Source: Bacteroidota bacterium (GTDB lineage: Bacteria; Bacteroidota; Bacteroidia; B-17B0; Aurantibacillaceae). From it: 64,000 nucleotides of DNA. Of the stretch, positions 33,876 through 42,111 are shown one piece after another (the stretch's first letter is position 1; every line of letters starts with the position of its first letter). The translations under genes and the position numbers were made by a program. The DNA lies in contig JAFDXR010000012.1 of NCBI GenBank assembly GCA_018267825.1, forward strand, positions 25,246-89,245, read 5' to 3'. The notes beneath the pieces are model-generated. The model saw nothing but the letters and a program-made list of their open reading frames with translations. It searched no databases and was not told the origin of the DNA.

Positions 33876-35054
33876 CTATAAACTGTCAAAAGGGGTTGTA
33901 ACTTTTTGTATACTGTTATTACTAACATGTGTATATATTTCTGTCGTTGTGCTGCGGCTGTGCCCCAATATGACCTGTATATAGCGTAGATCGGTTCCGC
34001 TTTCCAGTAAATGGGTGGCATAGCTATGCCTCAGCCAATGCAGTGTTACAGGCTTAGTTATATTACATTTTTCCAGAGCTTGTTTTAAGACAGCCGCCAG
34101 ACTGCTGGCATCATAAGGGGTTTCCTTAGCCTGACCTTCAAAGAGCCATCGCTTAGGTCTGCAGGCAATAAAGTAACTTCTCAAAAGTTCAAGTGTTTTT
34201 TGAGATAAGGGCACAATGCGGTCTTTTGCGCCTTTAGCTTGCCTCACAATCAGCAGGTTTCTCTTGCTGTCTACATCCGTAATTTTTAAATTAAGCAATT
34301 CACTCCGGCGAAGACCGCAACTATAAATTAAACTCAGCATGGCCTTATGCTTTAAATTACTATGCGCGTTTAAAATCCGTTTTACTTCTTCTTTACTTAA
34401 TACATTGGGCAGTATTTTTTCACGTTTGGGCCGGTGAATTAATTCAATATCCATGCTTCTGTTTTCAATTGTTTTGAGAAATAATTTCAAAGCATTTACC
34501 ACCTGGTTCTGGTACGATGCAGATAATTTGTGCTTAAGTATATAATCCGTATTGAAAGTAATAACATCCTGGTTTGTCAGATCCGAAATAGCCTTGGGAT
34601 GATGGAAACGCAAAAATAGTGTTAAAGCATCTGTGTAAGTGTCAATTGTATGGTCACTATACCGCTTGGATTTTAGCCAATTTGTAAACTGCAGCACTTT
34701 TTTTAAAACAGCTTCGTTAAGTAATGGAAGATCAGAACGTACTTTTACACCATGAACGGAAGACAATTCTGAGGCTCTGGTGGATATACCTGAGGCCTGA
34801 TATGTATGTTCTATAAGCGGCATTTGCAAATCACTATAATCTAACCACGCATAACCATTCAGGATCTGAAATAACTCCTGTTTTATTGTGATCGAAGCGG
34901 GTAAATACCAGCAATTCATAGTTTTACTCCAACGTATAGGTTGCTTGTATAAACGTAGTCTTTTTAATAGGCTATCGTTTTTCACGAAATGTAATTGTAC
35001 AACATCATGCTTGTCATGATGCGCCATCTGTAATTTAATAATCGGCAAAGTCAT
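33876..35054 (-). CDS. Tyrosine recombinase, integron-integrase-like without IntI insertion
   Basis: 392 residues. An N-terminal extension of about 105 residues contains LKRLRLYKQPIRWSKTMNCW, a module seen in Bacteroidota integrases. A SAM-like core-binding domain follows (about 112-205), then the catalytic domain with YSCGLRRSELLNL (Arg249), RQAKGAKDRIVPLS (Lys274), HWLRHSYATHLL (His339, Arg342), LGHSRSTTTEIYTHV (His365, Tyr374) and the IntI-like ending PFDSL. ITKPVTLHWLRHSYATHLLE closely recalls IntI, but the approximately 20-residue IntI-specific insertion before the HxxR box is not present. It is transcribed toward the array, which suggests it recombines the palindromes and the attI-like site. 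A promoter lies 5 bases ahead of the start. Confidence 0.9.
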   Translation of the reverse strand: MTLPIIKLQMAHHDKHDVVQLHFVKNDSLLKRLRLYKQPIRWSKTMNCWYLPASITIKQELFQILNGYAWLDYSDLQMPLIEHTYQASGISTRASELSSVHGVKVRSDLPLLNEAVLKKVLQFTNWLKSKRYSDHTIDTYTDALTLFLRFHHPKAISDLTNQDVITFNTDYILKHKLSASYQNQVVNALKLFLKTIENRSMDIELIHRPKREKILPNVLSKEEVKRILNAHSNLKHKAMLSLIYSCGLRRSELLNLKITDVDSKRNLLIVRQAKGAKDRIVPLSQKTLELLRSYFIACRPKRWLFEGQAKETPYDASSLAAVLKQALEKCNITKPVTLHWLRHSYATHLLESGTDLRYIQVILGHSRSTTTEIYTHVSNNSIQKVTTPFDSL

Positions 35055-35058
35055 CTGC

Positions 35059-35066
35059 CAAAATTA
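35059..35066 (-). promoter_or_regulatory. -7 box of the recombinase gene
   Basis: Minus-strand TAATTTTG (TAnnTTTG) lies 4 bases before the ATG, so the transcript would have almost no leader. The -33 region is poor. Confidence 0.4.
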
Positions 35067-35103
35067 AAAAAGAAGCCAGGGATATATTGCCACACTTTGT
35101 AGC

Positions 35104-35132
35104 AAAAAAAAGCCGCAAGTTTTGCGGCTTTT
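35104..35132 (-). terminator. Intrinsic terminator after mksB
   Basis: GCCGCAA-AAC-TTGCGGC stem followed on the minus strand by eight T. It lies 23 bases past the mksB stop codon and isolates the recombinase from condensin-operon transcription; the top strand also ends in TTTT. Confidence 0.88.
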
Positions 35133-35154
35133 CATTTTACAGGGAGGCAAGGGC

Positions 35155-38100
35155 TTAGGCCTGCACTTCCGTCACAATGCTTGGGAAGATCCTCACATTG
35201 CCATTGTCTTCGCGGCGGAACTGGTAGGTGTATTTGTAGTGACTTTCCAAACCACTCTTGTTCGGGAGCCCGTTAATCATCATAATGTTGCGGTTCTTCG
35301 CAAAACGCAGAAGCTCGCGCAGGTAGTGGGCAGAGATCTGACCTACCTCGTCGATGATACAGTGTACCTTGAAATCCTTACTGCTGCGGTGACTCGATTC
35401 CTTAATGAATACGTGCAACAGAGTAATATAGATAATGGCTTTTACCAGGATGTCGGTACCGGTGCTTCCGATGCTATCAATCTTATGGGTCCAGCCGGTT
35501 TCGTTCATCCCTTCTTTGATGTTGAACTTAAGTTCAAATAGATCTTGTAAGCGAATTTCTTCCTGCTCCTGTTCCTTAATGGCCGAGCGGAGCTGCTCGA
35601 GCAGTTTCACCGCACGGTTGCTGATCTCGCGACTCTTGGTGCCGGTCGCAAAATCGGTGTTGAATAAACCTTCGTTGTATACCAGGCCATTCTCCTCGCG
35701 AAACTCTTCAATGCGCTTGAGGAGCTTATACACTTTGTTATCCGATTCCTCGAGCTTGATCTTGATAAACTCAATGAGCTTGCTCTCCTCGAACTCGGCT
35801 TTTTTAAAGTCTTCCGCAATGAGGGAAATAATGTGCTGGATTTTATCCTGCTGGTTGCTCAGCTCTTTTACCTTGGTGGCAATACTGTCGGTAACGAGAC
35901 CGATCTGGGTGGCTGTTTCGGCAATGGAGAGCTCAATTTTATGTTCGTTGATGAACGAACGCAGGTTCTGTGCAAAACGCTCGTATTCGGCCTGTGTGGC
36001 GTCGTGGCGGATCATGAAGTTGAAGTGGTTGTCGAGCCTGAACTTGCCTGCAAACTCATTCACATAACGCTGAAATGCACCGTACTCTTCGTTGAAATGC
36101 GAATCGTTTTTGAGGAGCTGGGTACAAAGGTCCATCACACTGTAATTGGTTTTCTTTGGTTCGGCACGCTCAATGATCTCGGCATACTTGTTATATACCG
36201 GTGTTTCGCGGAAGTTTTTGGTGAAGTAATTGATCCCGTTGTTGAACTCAATGAGCTCCTCGTCAAAGGCACGTTTCTGCTTGTTGAGCTCCATGCGTTT
36301 GAGGTTGTATTTGCGTGTGGCCTCTTCGAGCTGGTTGCTCAGGTCGTTGGCCGAACGCACATATTCATCTTTCTTCTGAATCAGGTCAGGCAATTTGTCA
36401 AATATCTCGCGTTTATCCTTAAGATAATCGCTCACGATCTGCGAGTACTGTTCAATTTCCTTGAGAGCTTCCTGAAGTTCCTTAATGCGGTTGTCGATCT
36501 GTTTGATCTGTTTGCTGTCTACACCTTTCGATTTGAAATTGCTTTCTTTCTCTGCACTGAGTTCGGCTTCCTTCTGCTCAAATTCCTTCACCTGGTTTTT
36601 CTTTTCTACTTCCAGTTCGCTGATCTCCGTTTCCTGGCGTGATTTGAGGTCGGCCAGGCGTTCTTCATTAAACACACGGAGTTTTTCAAACTGCAGGTGG
36701 AAATCGTCGAGGAGGTTATTCTTCTTTTTATTGAGAATAGCCAGCTCTTCTTCAATAATATTGAGGCGTTGCCTGTTGCCGCTCAACGATTCTTCTACTT
36801 CTTTGCTGGCACGGGCTTTCCAGTCTTCGAGTTCGGCAATGAGTTTTTTCTCGCGTTTGTCGGCCAGCTCCAGGGAGTAGGCAAGTACTTTTACTTCTTC
36901 CTTGAGTTCACCCAGTTGTTTACCGTATTTATCGGCTGCCAGCATTTTCTCTTCGTTGTTGGTTACCTGAAATTGGTTCATGGCTTCTTCCAGATCGCGG
37001 ATCGCTGCGAGGCGCTCGTTTTTCTCAAACTGGTATACTTCAATGGATTTTGATACCACGCTCACATCGTCGAGCTTCAGCTTAATGCCATACAGCGATA
37101 CATCTTTGCTGTCGGTAAGGCTTGGCTCCAGGTCGGTGCGGAACAGCAATTCCTCATTCACCACTTTACCAATGGTGGTATGCCAGTCTTTCACGTTTTT
37201 CTCGAGGTAACCGTAAAGGGCATCGTGCTGCACATTCAGCTTATCTTCAATCTGCCTGATCTCCGTTTTTACACGGATGATCTCGTTATTTGTTTTCTGA
37301 ATCTGGTTCTGTAAAGAGGTTTTGAGTTTTAACTCGAGGGCTTCCCACTCTTTCTGAAGGGTCTGCACCATGTTTTGTTTAATGGCACGCTCACTCTTGT
37401 TTTTATAGGATACCGCGCGAAGTTCGGCCAGCTCCATCTCATGCGCCTTGATCTCATTTTCGTAGAAACGTGTATTGCGGATGACTTTCTCTTCCGATTT
37501 GAGTTCGTTGAACTCAATCTGCTTGGCTGTGATCTCGGCATTGGTTTCGCTGAGGGCATCTTCGCGTTTCTGTTTTAATTCGGCATCTTTTTTATTGAAC
37601 TCGTTTTTCTGCAATAACTGCAACTCGTTGTAATGGTTGAAGATGTCGCTCGTACGCGAGTTTATTTTATTGATGTAGGCGGTTTTGTCGTTACGCAACT
37701 GATCAATGAGCGATGAGTATTTCATCTCAATGCTTTGTACATTGGAGGTGAGCGACTCGTACTCGCGGCGGGCTATGTTGAGCTCTACCTGAAGCTTTTC
37801 GCGCTCGGCATTTTTCTCAACGGCCTGTTCAATGTTTTTTTCTTTGTATTCTTTGAGTTTTTTATTGGCTTCGCGGATGGTACGGTCGTAGTAACCGATC
37901 TCTTCGCGGATATCTTTCTGTTTTTCTTCCAGCTGATCTTTGTGCGTCTCGTGGTCTTCACCCAGTTTTTCGAGTTCTTCTTCTTTTTGTTTGGAAGCCT
38001 TGAAAATAGTGTCGTTCTGGGTTTCGGCATAACGGAGGCTGCTGCCGAGTTTATCGGCCATTTCCATTTGCGCACCCTTGAGCATATGTACCTGATCGTA

Positions 38101-38841
38101 TTTTTTATCGATAAATTCCATGAGCTGCTGGCTCTCTTTCTTCAGGAATGTTTCGATATCGGTGTATTTCTCGTTGAACTGGCGCAACTGGCGCTCCACC
38201 TGCTCCAGCTTAATGCTGCTGTTTTCGGTGCTCAGGGAGTTGGCAATAAAATCCTTGATAAAGCGGGAGTCGATACTGCTCTTGGAGCTGAGGAATACGT
38301 TGGTAATCGATTTCGGAATGTTCTGGTATTTCTCGTTCCCCTTGAGGAGGTGAAATTTAGATAAGAGTTTGTCGGTTTCGGTACCGTAAATAATATTCCG
38401 GTAACGCTCAAATGTATCGATCTGGTTGGAGATATAAATCCCGCGTTTTTCCAGTCCCTGGATAATTTCCTTGATTTTGAGGGCTTCGTCCTGCTCGTTG
38501 AAAAAATAATCCGGGTTGTATTCGGCATCCACAAAACGAAACACCAGTTTATTGTGGCGGTACACGATCACAAAGAAGGGCTTGTCTTCTGTTTTGATTT
38601 CGTAAATGAGGTAGGAGTTCTCGTAGCGGAAGTAGTGCTCCTCAAATGGTTTCTGTGAAGCAGAAATCCCGAGACCCCGGCTGTTGGCGCTGTAAAAGAA
38701 CAGGATCGCACGCTGCAACGAGGTCTTTCCAAAGTTATTAGTTCCCACAAAACAGGTATTACCGCTCAACTCGATGTCGGCATATTTCACGCTCGCAACA
38801 TTTATTTCTACAATGCGGTTTAAAATTCTGACGTTTTCCAT
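35155..38841 (-). CDS. mksB: MksB, SMC-like ATPase of the MksBEF condensin
   Basis: 1228 residues from ATG 38839-38841 (ENVRILNRIVEINVASVKYA); a 13-residue upstream extension is unlikely. Head domain with Walker A VGTNNFGKTSL (residues 32-42). Two long coiled coils occupy about 230-1050 with a hinge-like region near 550-620. C-terminal signature SIGSTGTDILVK (about 1123-1134) and Walker B HCIIDEVGQIS (about 1160). It loops or compacts DNA in an ATP-dependent way with MksF and MksE, encoded upstream. Wadjet JetC is the close relative, but no jetD is found here. Gap to the preceding exported-protein gene is 63 bases. Confidence 0.88.
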   Translation of the reverse strand: MENVRILNRIVEINVASVKYADIELSGNTCFVGTNNFGKTSLQRAILFFYSANSRGLGISASQKPFEEHYFRYENSYLIYEIKTEDKPFFVIVYRHNKLVFRFVDAEYNPDYFFNEQDEALKIKEIIQGLEKRGIYISNQIDTFERYRNIIYGTETDKLLSKFHLLKGNEKYQNIPKSITNVFLSSKSSIDSRFIKDFIANSLSTENSSIKLEQVERQLRQFNEKYTDIETFLKKESQQLMEFIDKKYDQVHMLKGAQMEMADKLGSSLRYAETQNDTIFKASKQKEEELEKLGEDHETHKDQLEEKQKDIREEIGYYDRTIREANKKLKEYKEKNIEQAVEKNAEREKLQVELNIARREYESLTSNVQSIEMKYSSLIDQLRNDKTAYINKINSRTSDIFNHYNELQLLQKNEFNKKDAELKQKREDALSETNAEITAKQIEFNELKSEEKVIRNTRFYENEIKAHEMELAELRAVSYKNKSERAIKQNMVQTLQKEWEALELKLKTSLQNQIQKTNNEIIRVKTEIRQIEDKLNVQHDALYGYLEKNVKDWHTTIGKVVNEELLFRTDLEPSLTDSKDVSLYGIKLKLDDVSVVSKSIEVYQFEKNERLAAIRDLEEAMNQFQVTNNEEKMLAADKYGKQLGELKEEVKVLAYSLELADKREKKLIAELEDWKARASKEVEESLSGNRQRLNIIEEELAILNKKKNNLLDDFHLQFEKLRVFNEERLADLKSRQETEISELEVEKKNQVKEFEQKEAELSAEKESNFKSKGVDSKQIKQIDNRIKELQEALKEIEQYSQIVSDYLKDKREIFDKLPDLIQKKDEYVRSANDLSNQLEEATRKYNLKRMELNKQKRAFDEELIEFNNGINYFTKNFRETPVYNKYAEIIERAEPKKTNYSVMDLCTQLLKNDSHFNEEYGAFQRYVNEFAGKFRLDNHFNFMIRHDATQAEYERFAQNLRSFINEHKIELSIAETATQIGLVTDSIATKVKELSNQQDKIQHIISLIAEDFKKAEFEESKLIEFIKIKLEESDNKVYKLLKRIEEFREENGLVYNEGLFNTDFATGTKSREISNRAVKLLEQLRSAIKEQEQEEIRLQDLFELKFNIKEGMNETGWTHKIDSIGSTGTDILVKAIIYITLLHVFIKESSHRSSKDFKVHCIIDEVGQISAHYLRELLRFAKNRNIMMINGLPNKSGLESHYKYTYQFRREDNGNVRIFPSIVTEVQA

Positions 38842-38904
38842 GTTTAATCTTTCCCTTCGTATAGGTTTGTCTTGGTACATACCGGACCATTCCGGCGCTT
38901 TATT

Positions 38905-39924
38905 TTAGTATTCGTATATTTTTGTGTACAGTTTGTCCAGTGCCTTCATGTTTTTAATGTCAATGCCTTTGAGCAGCACCGGGTTAATAATCTGCACCGG
39001 GTATAAGCCCAGTTTCTTGCGGTTCAGGTTTATTTTAGCCGCATCGGTTTTAAAGGTTTTTTCATTTCCGGCCTGTGGCTCATAAAATTCAAGAGGCTGC
39101 CCGTTCAGCAGGTTGCGCTGATCGATAAGCTGTGCATAAAACGCCGGCGAAATCTGGCCTTTTATCAGGGCATTGTAAAGCATATCGTTCATGCGTTCGT
39201 TTTTGCGGTCGGCATCATAGTTCAGCAATACATTACGCGCAATGGCGCAGGCCTTGCCATCCATGAGTTTATAGTTCGGAAATCCGTATTGTTTAATGTA
39301 GCCCAGGAGCTCGGCAGCCGTCGTAGAATCGGCTTTCATTTTCTCTTTCACCAGTTTGTATTTGCTGGTAAACTCCGGTGCTGTTTTATTGCAGGCTTTA
39401 TTTTTGAGGCAGCTCACACAATATTCAATGGCTGTTTTATAAGCAGGTGTTCCGAATTTTTTGGAATTTTCCTGCATGGCATACACACTGTTTTCATAGC
39501 TTGCATTTTTGGCGGCACGGCCGGCCTCTTCCCATTTACTGAGGTTGGCGGCATATTCCTTTTTTGTGTTCTGGCTGAAGAAATTGACTTTTTCACGCTG
39601 AGCGCTGTCCATTTCATAACCATTGGTGAGTGCTTTCTCCAGGTAATTAAGTGCTTTGAACTCTTCCTTGATCCTGAGTGCAGCCAGGGCTGCATCCATA
39701 TAATGGCTTGGATTCACTTCACCTTTATATTCACTGAAAGCCATGTCGAAGCGGGCATAAGCCTGCAGGGCCGAATCGTTTTTGAACATACGTTCGGCAT
39801 CCGAAATGTTTTTGTGAAAGGTGATAAAATCTTCCGGTGGAACCGTGTACTTGGTTTGTGCAGACAGGCGTATGCCTGTTACCGACAGGATAAGCAGAAG
39901 CAAGAGAGGGGATGATCTTTTCAT
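38905..39924 (-). CDS. Exported DUF6624-like protein inside the condensin operon
   Basis: 339 residues with a signal peptide (LLLLLILSVTGIRLSAQ). The N-terminal half is TPR-like (YMDAALAALRIKEEFKALNY). The C-terminal half fits DUF6624: AELLGYIKQYGFPNYKLMDG, LYNALIKGQISPAFYAQLID, LLNGQPLEFY and INLNRKKLGLYPVQ. DUF6624 proteins are usually lipoproteins or exported and of unknown role. Its place between mksE and mksB is odd, because the condensin acts in the cytoplasm. Whether it is a functional partner or a passenger cannot be told. Confidence 0.75.
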   Translation of the reverse strand: MKRSSPLLLLLILSVTGIRLSAQTKYTVPPEDFITFHKNISDAERMFKNDSALQAYARFDMAFSEYKGEVNPSHYMDAALAALRIKEEFKALNYLEKALTNGYEMDSAQREKVNFFSQNTKKEYAANLSKWEEAGRAAKNASYENSVYAMQENSKKFGTPAYKTAIEYCVSCLKNKACNKTAPEFTSKYKLVKEKMKADSTTAAELLGYIKQYGFPNYKLMDGKACAIARNVLLNYDADRKNERMNDMLYNALIKGQISPAFYAQLIDQRNLLNGQPLEFYEPQAGNEKTFKTDAAKINLNRKKLGLYPVQIINPVLLKGIDIKNMKALDKLYTKIYEY

Positions 39925-39986
39925 TGCGGTTTATGTTTTTATGATGCTTTGTTCATCGGGTTTTTGTCGGGGGCTTGCAGCGGGCA

Positions 39987-40592
39987 TTAGTTATAGATAA
40001 TACCCTGGGTTTCTTCACCGTTTCCTGTTTCTTCGTAAATCGCAATCGAATTGATCACATCGAGCAGGTAGGTGTATGAGTCCAGTACTTTGTATGATTC
40101 GGTTTGTTCGTCTTCCATTTCCAGGAACGAATCACGCGACATCAGATCGCAGATTTCGCGCACTTTGTTGTGCAGTGTTTCCGAACGGTAGAGCGGAATT
40201 TTCTGAAGTTTCTGTTTCAGGCGCACGTTGGCATTACATTCTTCGGCAATTTCACTTGGACGAAACCGGGTACCGATCGTGATCTTGTTATCCATGCTCG
40301 CAAACAGGTCGATGATGTCGATGTACTTTTCAAAACGCTCCAGTTTTTTCTCGAGTTCACTGTTCGGTTCATTGAGTTTCGAAAAATAGAAGTAGTTATT
40401 GCCACGTTCAATGTTGTAACGGATTACATTGAAATAGGCCTGTAGTCGGTCAAAGTTTTCGGGGTTATTGATGATGTCGTACAGGCGGCCCATATTGTCT
40501 TTGGTGCCGTTGCTCGAAATGAAATTACCACGGGCCATCACGGCAAAAATGTCGTGTGTTTGTTTTGGTAAATTAAAGCTGTTCTCTTCCAT
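39987..40592 (-). CDS. mksE: MksE, KITE subunit of the condensin
   Basis: 201 residues, helical with winged-helix character (MARGNFISSNGTKDNMGRLYDII, IGTRFRPSEIAEECN, SETLHNKVREICDLMSRDSF). Length and position between MksF and MksB match MksE/JetB. Such subunits bridge the MksF kleisin and DNA. It starts 5 bases after mksF ends, so translation is likely coupled. Confidence 0.8.
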   Translation of the reverse strand: MEENSFNLPKQTHDIFAVMARGNFISSNGTKDNMGRLYDIINNPENFDRLQAYFNVIRYNIERGNNYFYFSKLNEPNSELEKKLERFEKYIDIIDLFASMDNKITIGTRFRPSEIAEECNANVRLKQKLQKIPLYRSETLHNKVREICDLMSRDSFLEMEDEQTESYKVLDSYTYLLDVINSIAIYEETGNGEETQGIIYN

Positions 40593-40597
40593 GTGTT

Positions 40598-41842
40598 TTA
40601 ATCTTTACTTTTCACTTTTTTCTTTTCTTCTTTCTTCAGTGGCAGGATAATGGTGTAGCCCAGTCGTTTTTTATTCTTCTCGGCATCTTCATAATCGTGG
40701 TAAGCCAGCCTGTATTTAAAATCGAGGGCATTCTGGTATTCCATCGCAATCTCTACAAACAGCGACAGCCTGTCTTCGAACGATACATTCCCCAGGGCTT
40801 TCGGAAACTTGTGATCCATGAGGTATTCAAAGAGGTTTAATTTCGTTTGATTCAGGAAGCGGTCCACCAGTTTTTCGGTATCAAGTTTGATCTGCTGGTC
40901 AACAATCTTATCCTTGAAGTTATCCGGAAGCTTGTCGGCCATACGACGCACCATGAGGCGCGTGATCTTGTATTTCTCGGCAATACGCTTGCAAAGTACG
41001 TGACCGTCATCGGTAAACAGAAAATCCACGGAGATCTTCGTCCGCGGTGTCTTGTGCCCGTTGTGACGCAGGGTGTTGATGCTGCCGATCACTTCCCTGA
41101 AATTGGTCCGGAAATAAAGGGCTCCGTGCTCTTTTACCTCTTTGAGGCGTTGTGCTTTTTTGTAAACATCGAGCTGGAACTGAATCTTGTTGATGTAGTC
41201 GGTAATGTCGGTCTGAATCTCAATGAGGAAGTCGAGATTCTCAATGAGACTCAGTTTCAGGGCCGATACAATGCCGAATAATTCGATGTCGTTGGTGAGC
41301 GCAAACAGGTTGCGGGTTTCTTCAACAACCTCTTCGGTTTTCTTGATGAAATCGATGATGGTGTCGCGCTTCTCACGATAATCCTCGAGTTTCTGGAGTT
41401 TAATGCGGTAATTACTTTCGTTTTTGTAAGTATCATCCACATTTTTCTGTAGCTTGATGATCTCGCGTGTCAGCGTGGAATTAATGCGTTTCAGGTATTT
41501 TTTAATATTTCGCAGGAAGCGCATTTCGCGCGCCTCCTGGTAGAAACGAATGTAGCGTTTCAGCTCATTGATGTAGTCGTTGATGAAGCCAGGCGTTACT
41601 TCCCCGATCTCCATAAAGTCTTCGAACATGGCCACAACAGCGTCGTTCAGACTCACAACATTCTCATATTCGTAAAGAATTTCGAGCGATACCAGTTTAC
41701 GATACTGGTCCTCGGTGATATCTTCACGGTTCAGCAACTCATTGACCGTTATCTGGTCGCGAACACCAAACAACAGGTCCACCACACCACGGTTGTAGTA
41801 TAAATGGGATAATAGATCTTTTACATTAACCTGTAAACTCAT
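40598..41842 (-). CDS. mksF: MksF, kleisin subunit of the condensin
   Basis: 414 residues: N-terminal winged helix (VNVKDLLSHLYYNRGVVDLL), a long helical coiled-coil middle (about 100-250) and a C-terminal region ending in a basic tail (KKEEKKKVKSKD). This is the layout of MukF/MksF/JetA kleisins, which link the two MksB heads. It is the first gene of the operon mksF-mksE-X-mksB. The upstream 269 bases are shared with the divergent bshC. Confidence 0.8.
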   Translation of the reverse strand: MSLQVNVKDLLSHLYYNRGVVDLLFGVRDQITVNELLNREDITEDQYRKLVSLEILYEYENVVSLNDAVVAMFEDFMEIGEVTPGFINDYINELKRYIRFYQEAREMRFLRNIKKYLKRINSTLTREIIKLQKNVDDTYKNESNYRIKLQKLEDYREKRDTIIDFIKKTEEVVEETRNLFALTNDIELFGIVSALKLSLIENLDFLIEIQTDITDYINKIQFQLDVYKKAQRLKEVKEHGALYFRTNFREVIGSINTLRHNGHKTPRTKISVDFLFTDDGHVLCKRIAEKYKITRLMVRRMADKLPDNFKDKIVDQQIKLDTEKLVDRFLNQTKLNLFEYLMDHKFPKALGNVSFEDRLSLFVEIAMEYQNALDFKYRLAYHDYEDAEKNKKRLGYTIILPLKKEEKKKVKSKD

Positions 41843-42111
41843 TCCTCAGGGACGTTTTAACATTTAAATAACTAAAATACGAAGGCTTTGAAGGCCAATG
41901 AATTCGGGTTATTAACAAAAACAGGGGTAATTCACCAAATGACAGGGGGCTAAAGTATAAGTGTTTGATATATAGGTGTTTTTATGTTAATTGACGGTTA
42001 ATAAGGGTAGTCATTCTTTATAAACATCGTGTTAATAGTCCGTTTCTGAAGCCCGGAATCAGGGCTAAACAGGCCGAGGCAGGTTGATTAAAAAAAGGTA
42101 ATTTTGAACCC
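41843..42111. other. Divergent intergenic region of mksF and bshC
   Basis: 269 bases, AT-rich, without a gene. A TAATTTTG (42099-42106) directly ahead of the bshC ATG fits the Bacteroidota -7 box, but its -33 partner is unclear. No operator-like repeat was seen. Confidence 0.5.

Larger units (their letters stand above)
24448..35054 (-). mobile_element. Integron-like cassette array with adjacent tyrosine recombinase
   Basis: The unit consists of a tyrosine recombinase (33876-35054), an attI-like segment (33771-33875) and eleven cassettes, each one (rarely two) genes plus a terminal imperfect palindrome of 80-240 bases. Almost all genes point leftward and stop within 0-20 bases of the palindrome. 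Outer boxes are YAAC on the left and GTTR on the right, matching the inverted core sites of integron attC (GTTRRRY). Cassette limits inferred by cutting between AA and C on the top strand: 33073-33778, 32451-33072, 31485-32450, 30723-31484, 29966-30722, 29122-29965, 27018-29121 (composite), 26433-27017, 25942-26432, 25104-25941 and about 24450-25103. In the three cassettes nearest the recombinase, the first 8 bases are the exact reverse complement of the outer box of the cassette's own palindrome. Known integrons have IntI with an extra domain; this recombinase lacks it, and it is oriented toward the array, as in reversed integrons of spirochaetes. Confidence 0.8.

Noticed and set aside
33876..35054. 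Canonical IntI or a phage/ICE integrase
   Set aside because: The IntI-specific insertion is absent, and no phage or conjugation genes or flanking tRNA are visible; the neighbouring palindromes explain it better.
36485..38364. Long plus-strand open frames opposite mksB
   Set aside because: They are antisense shadows of the coiled-coil gene, rich in Leu/Phe/Ser, with no start signals or domains.
35155..41842. Wadjet (JetABCD) anti-plasmid system
   Set aside because: MksF, MksE and MksB counterparts are present but no TOPRIM-type JetD/MksG gene is found on either side, so a plain MksBEF condensin is the better call.
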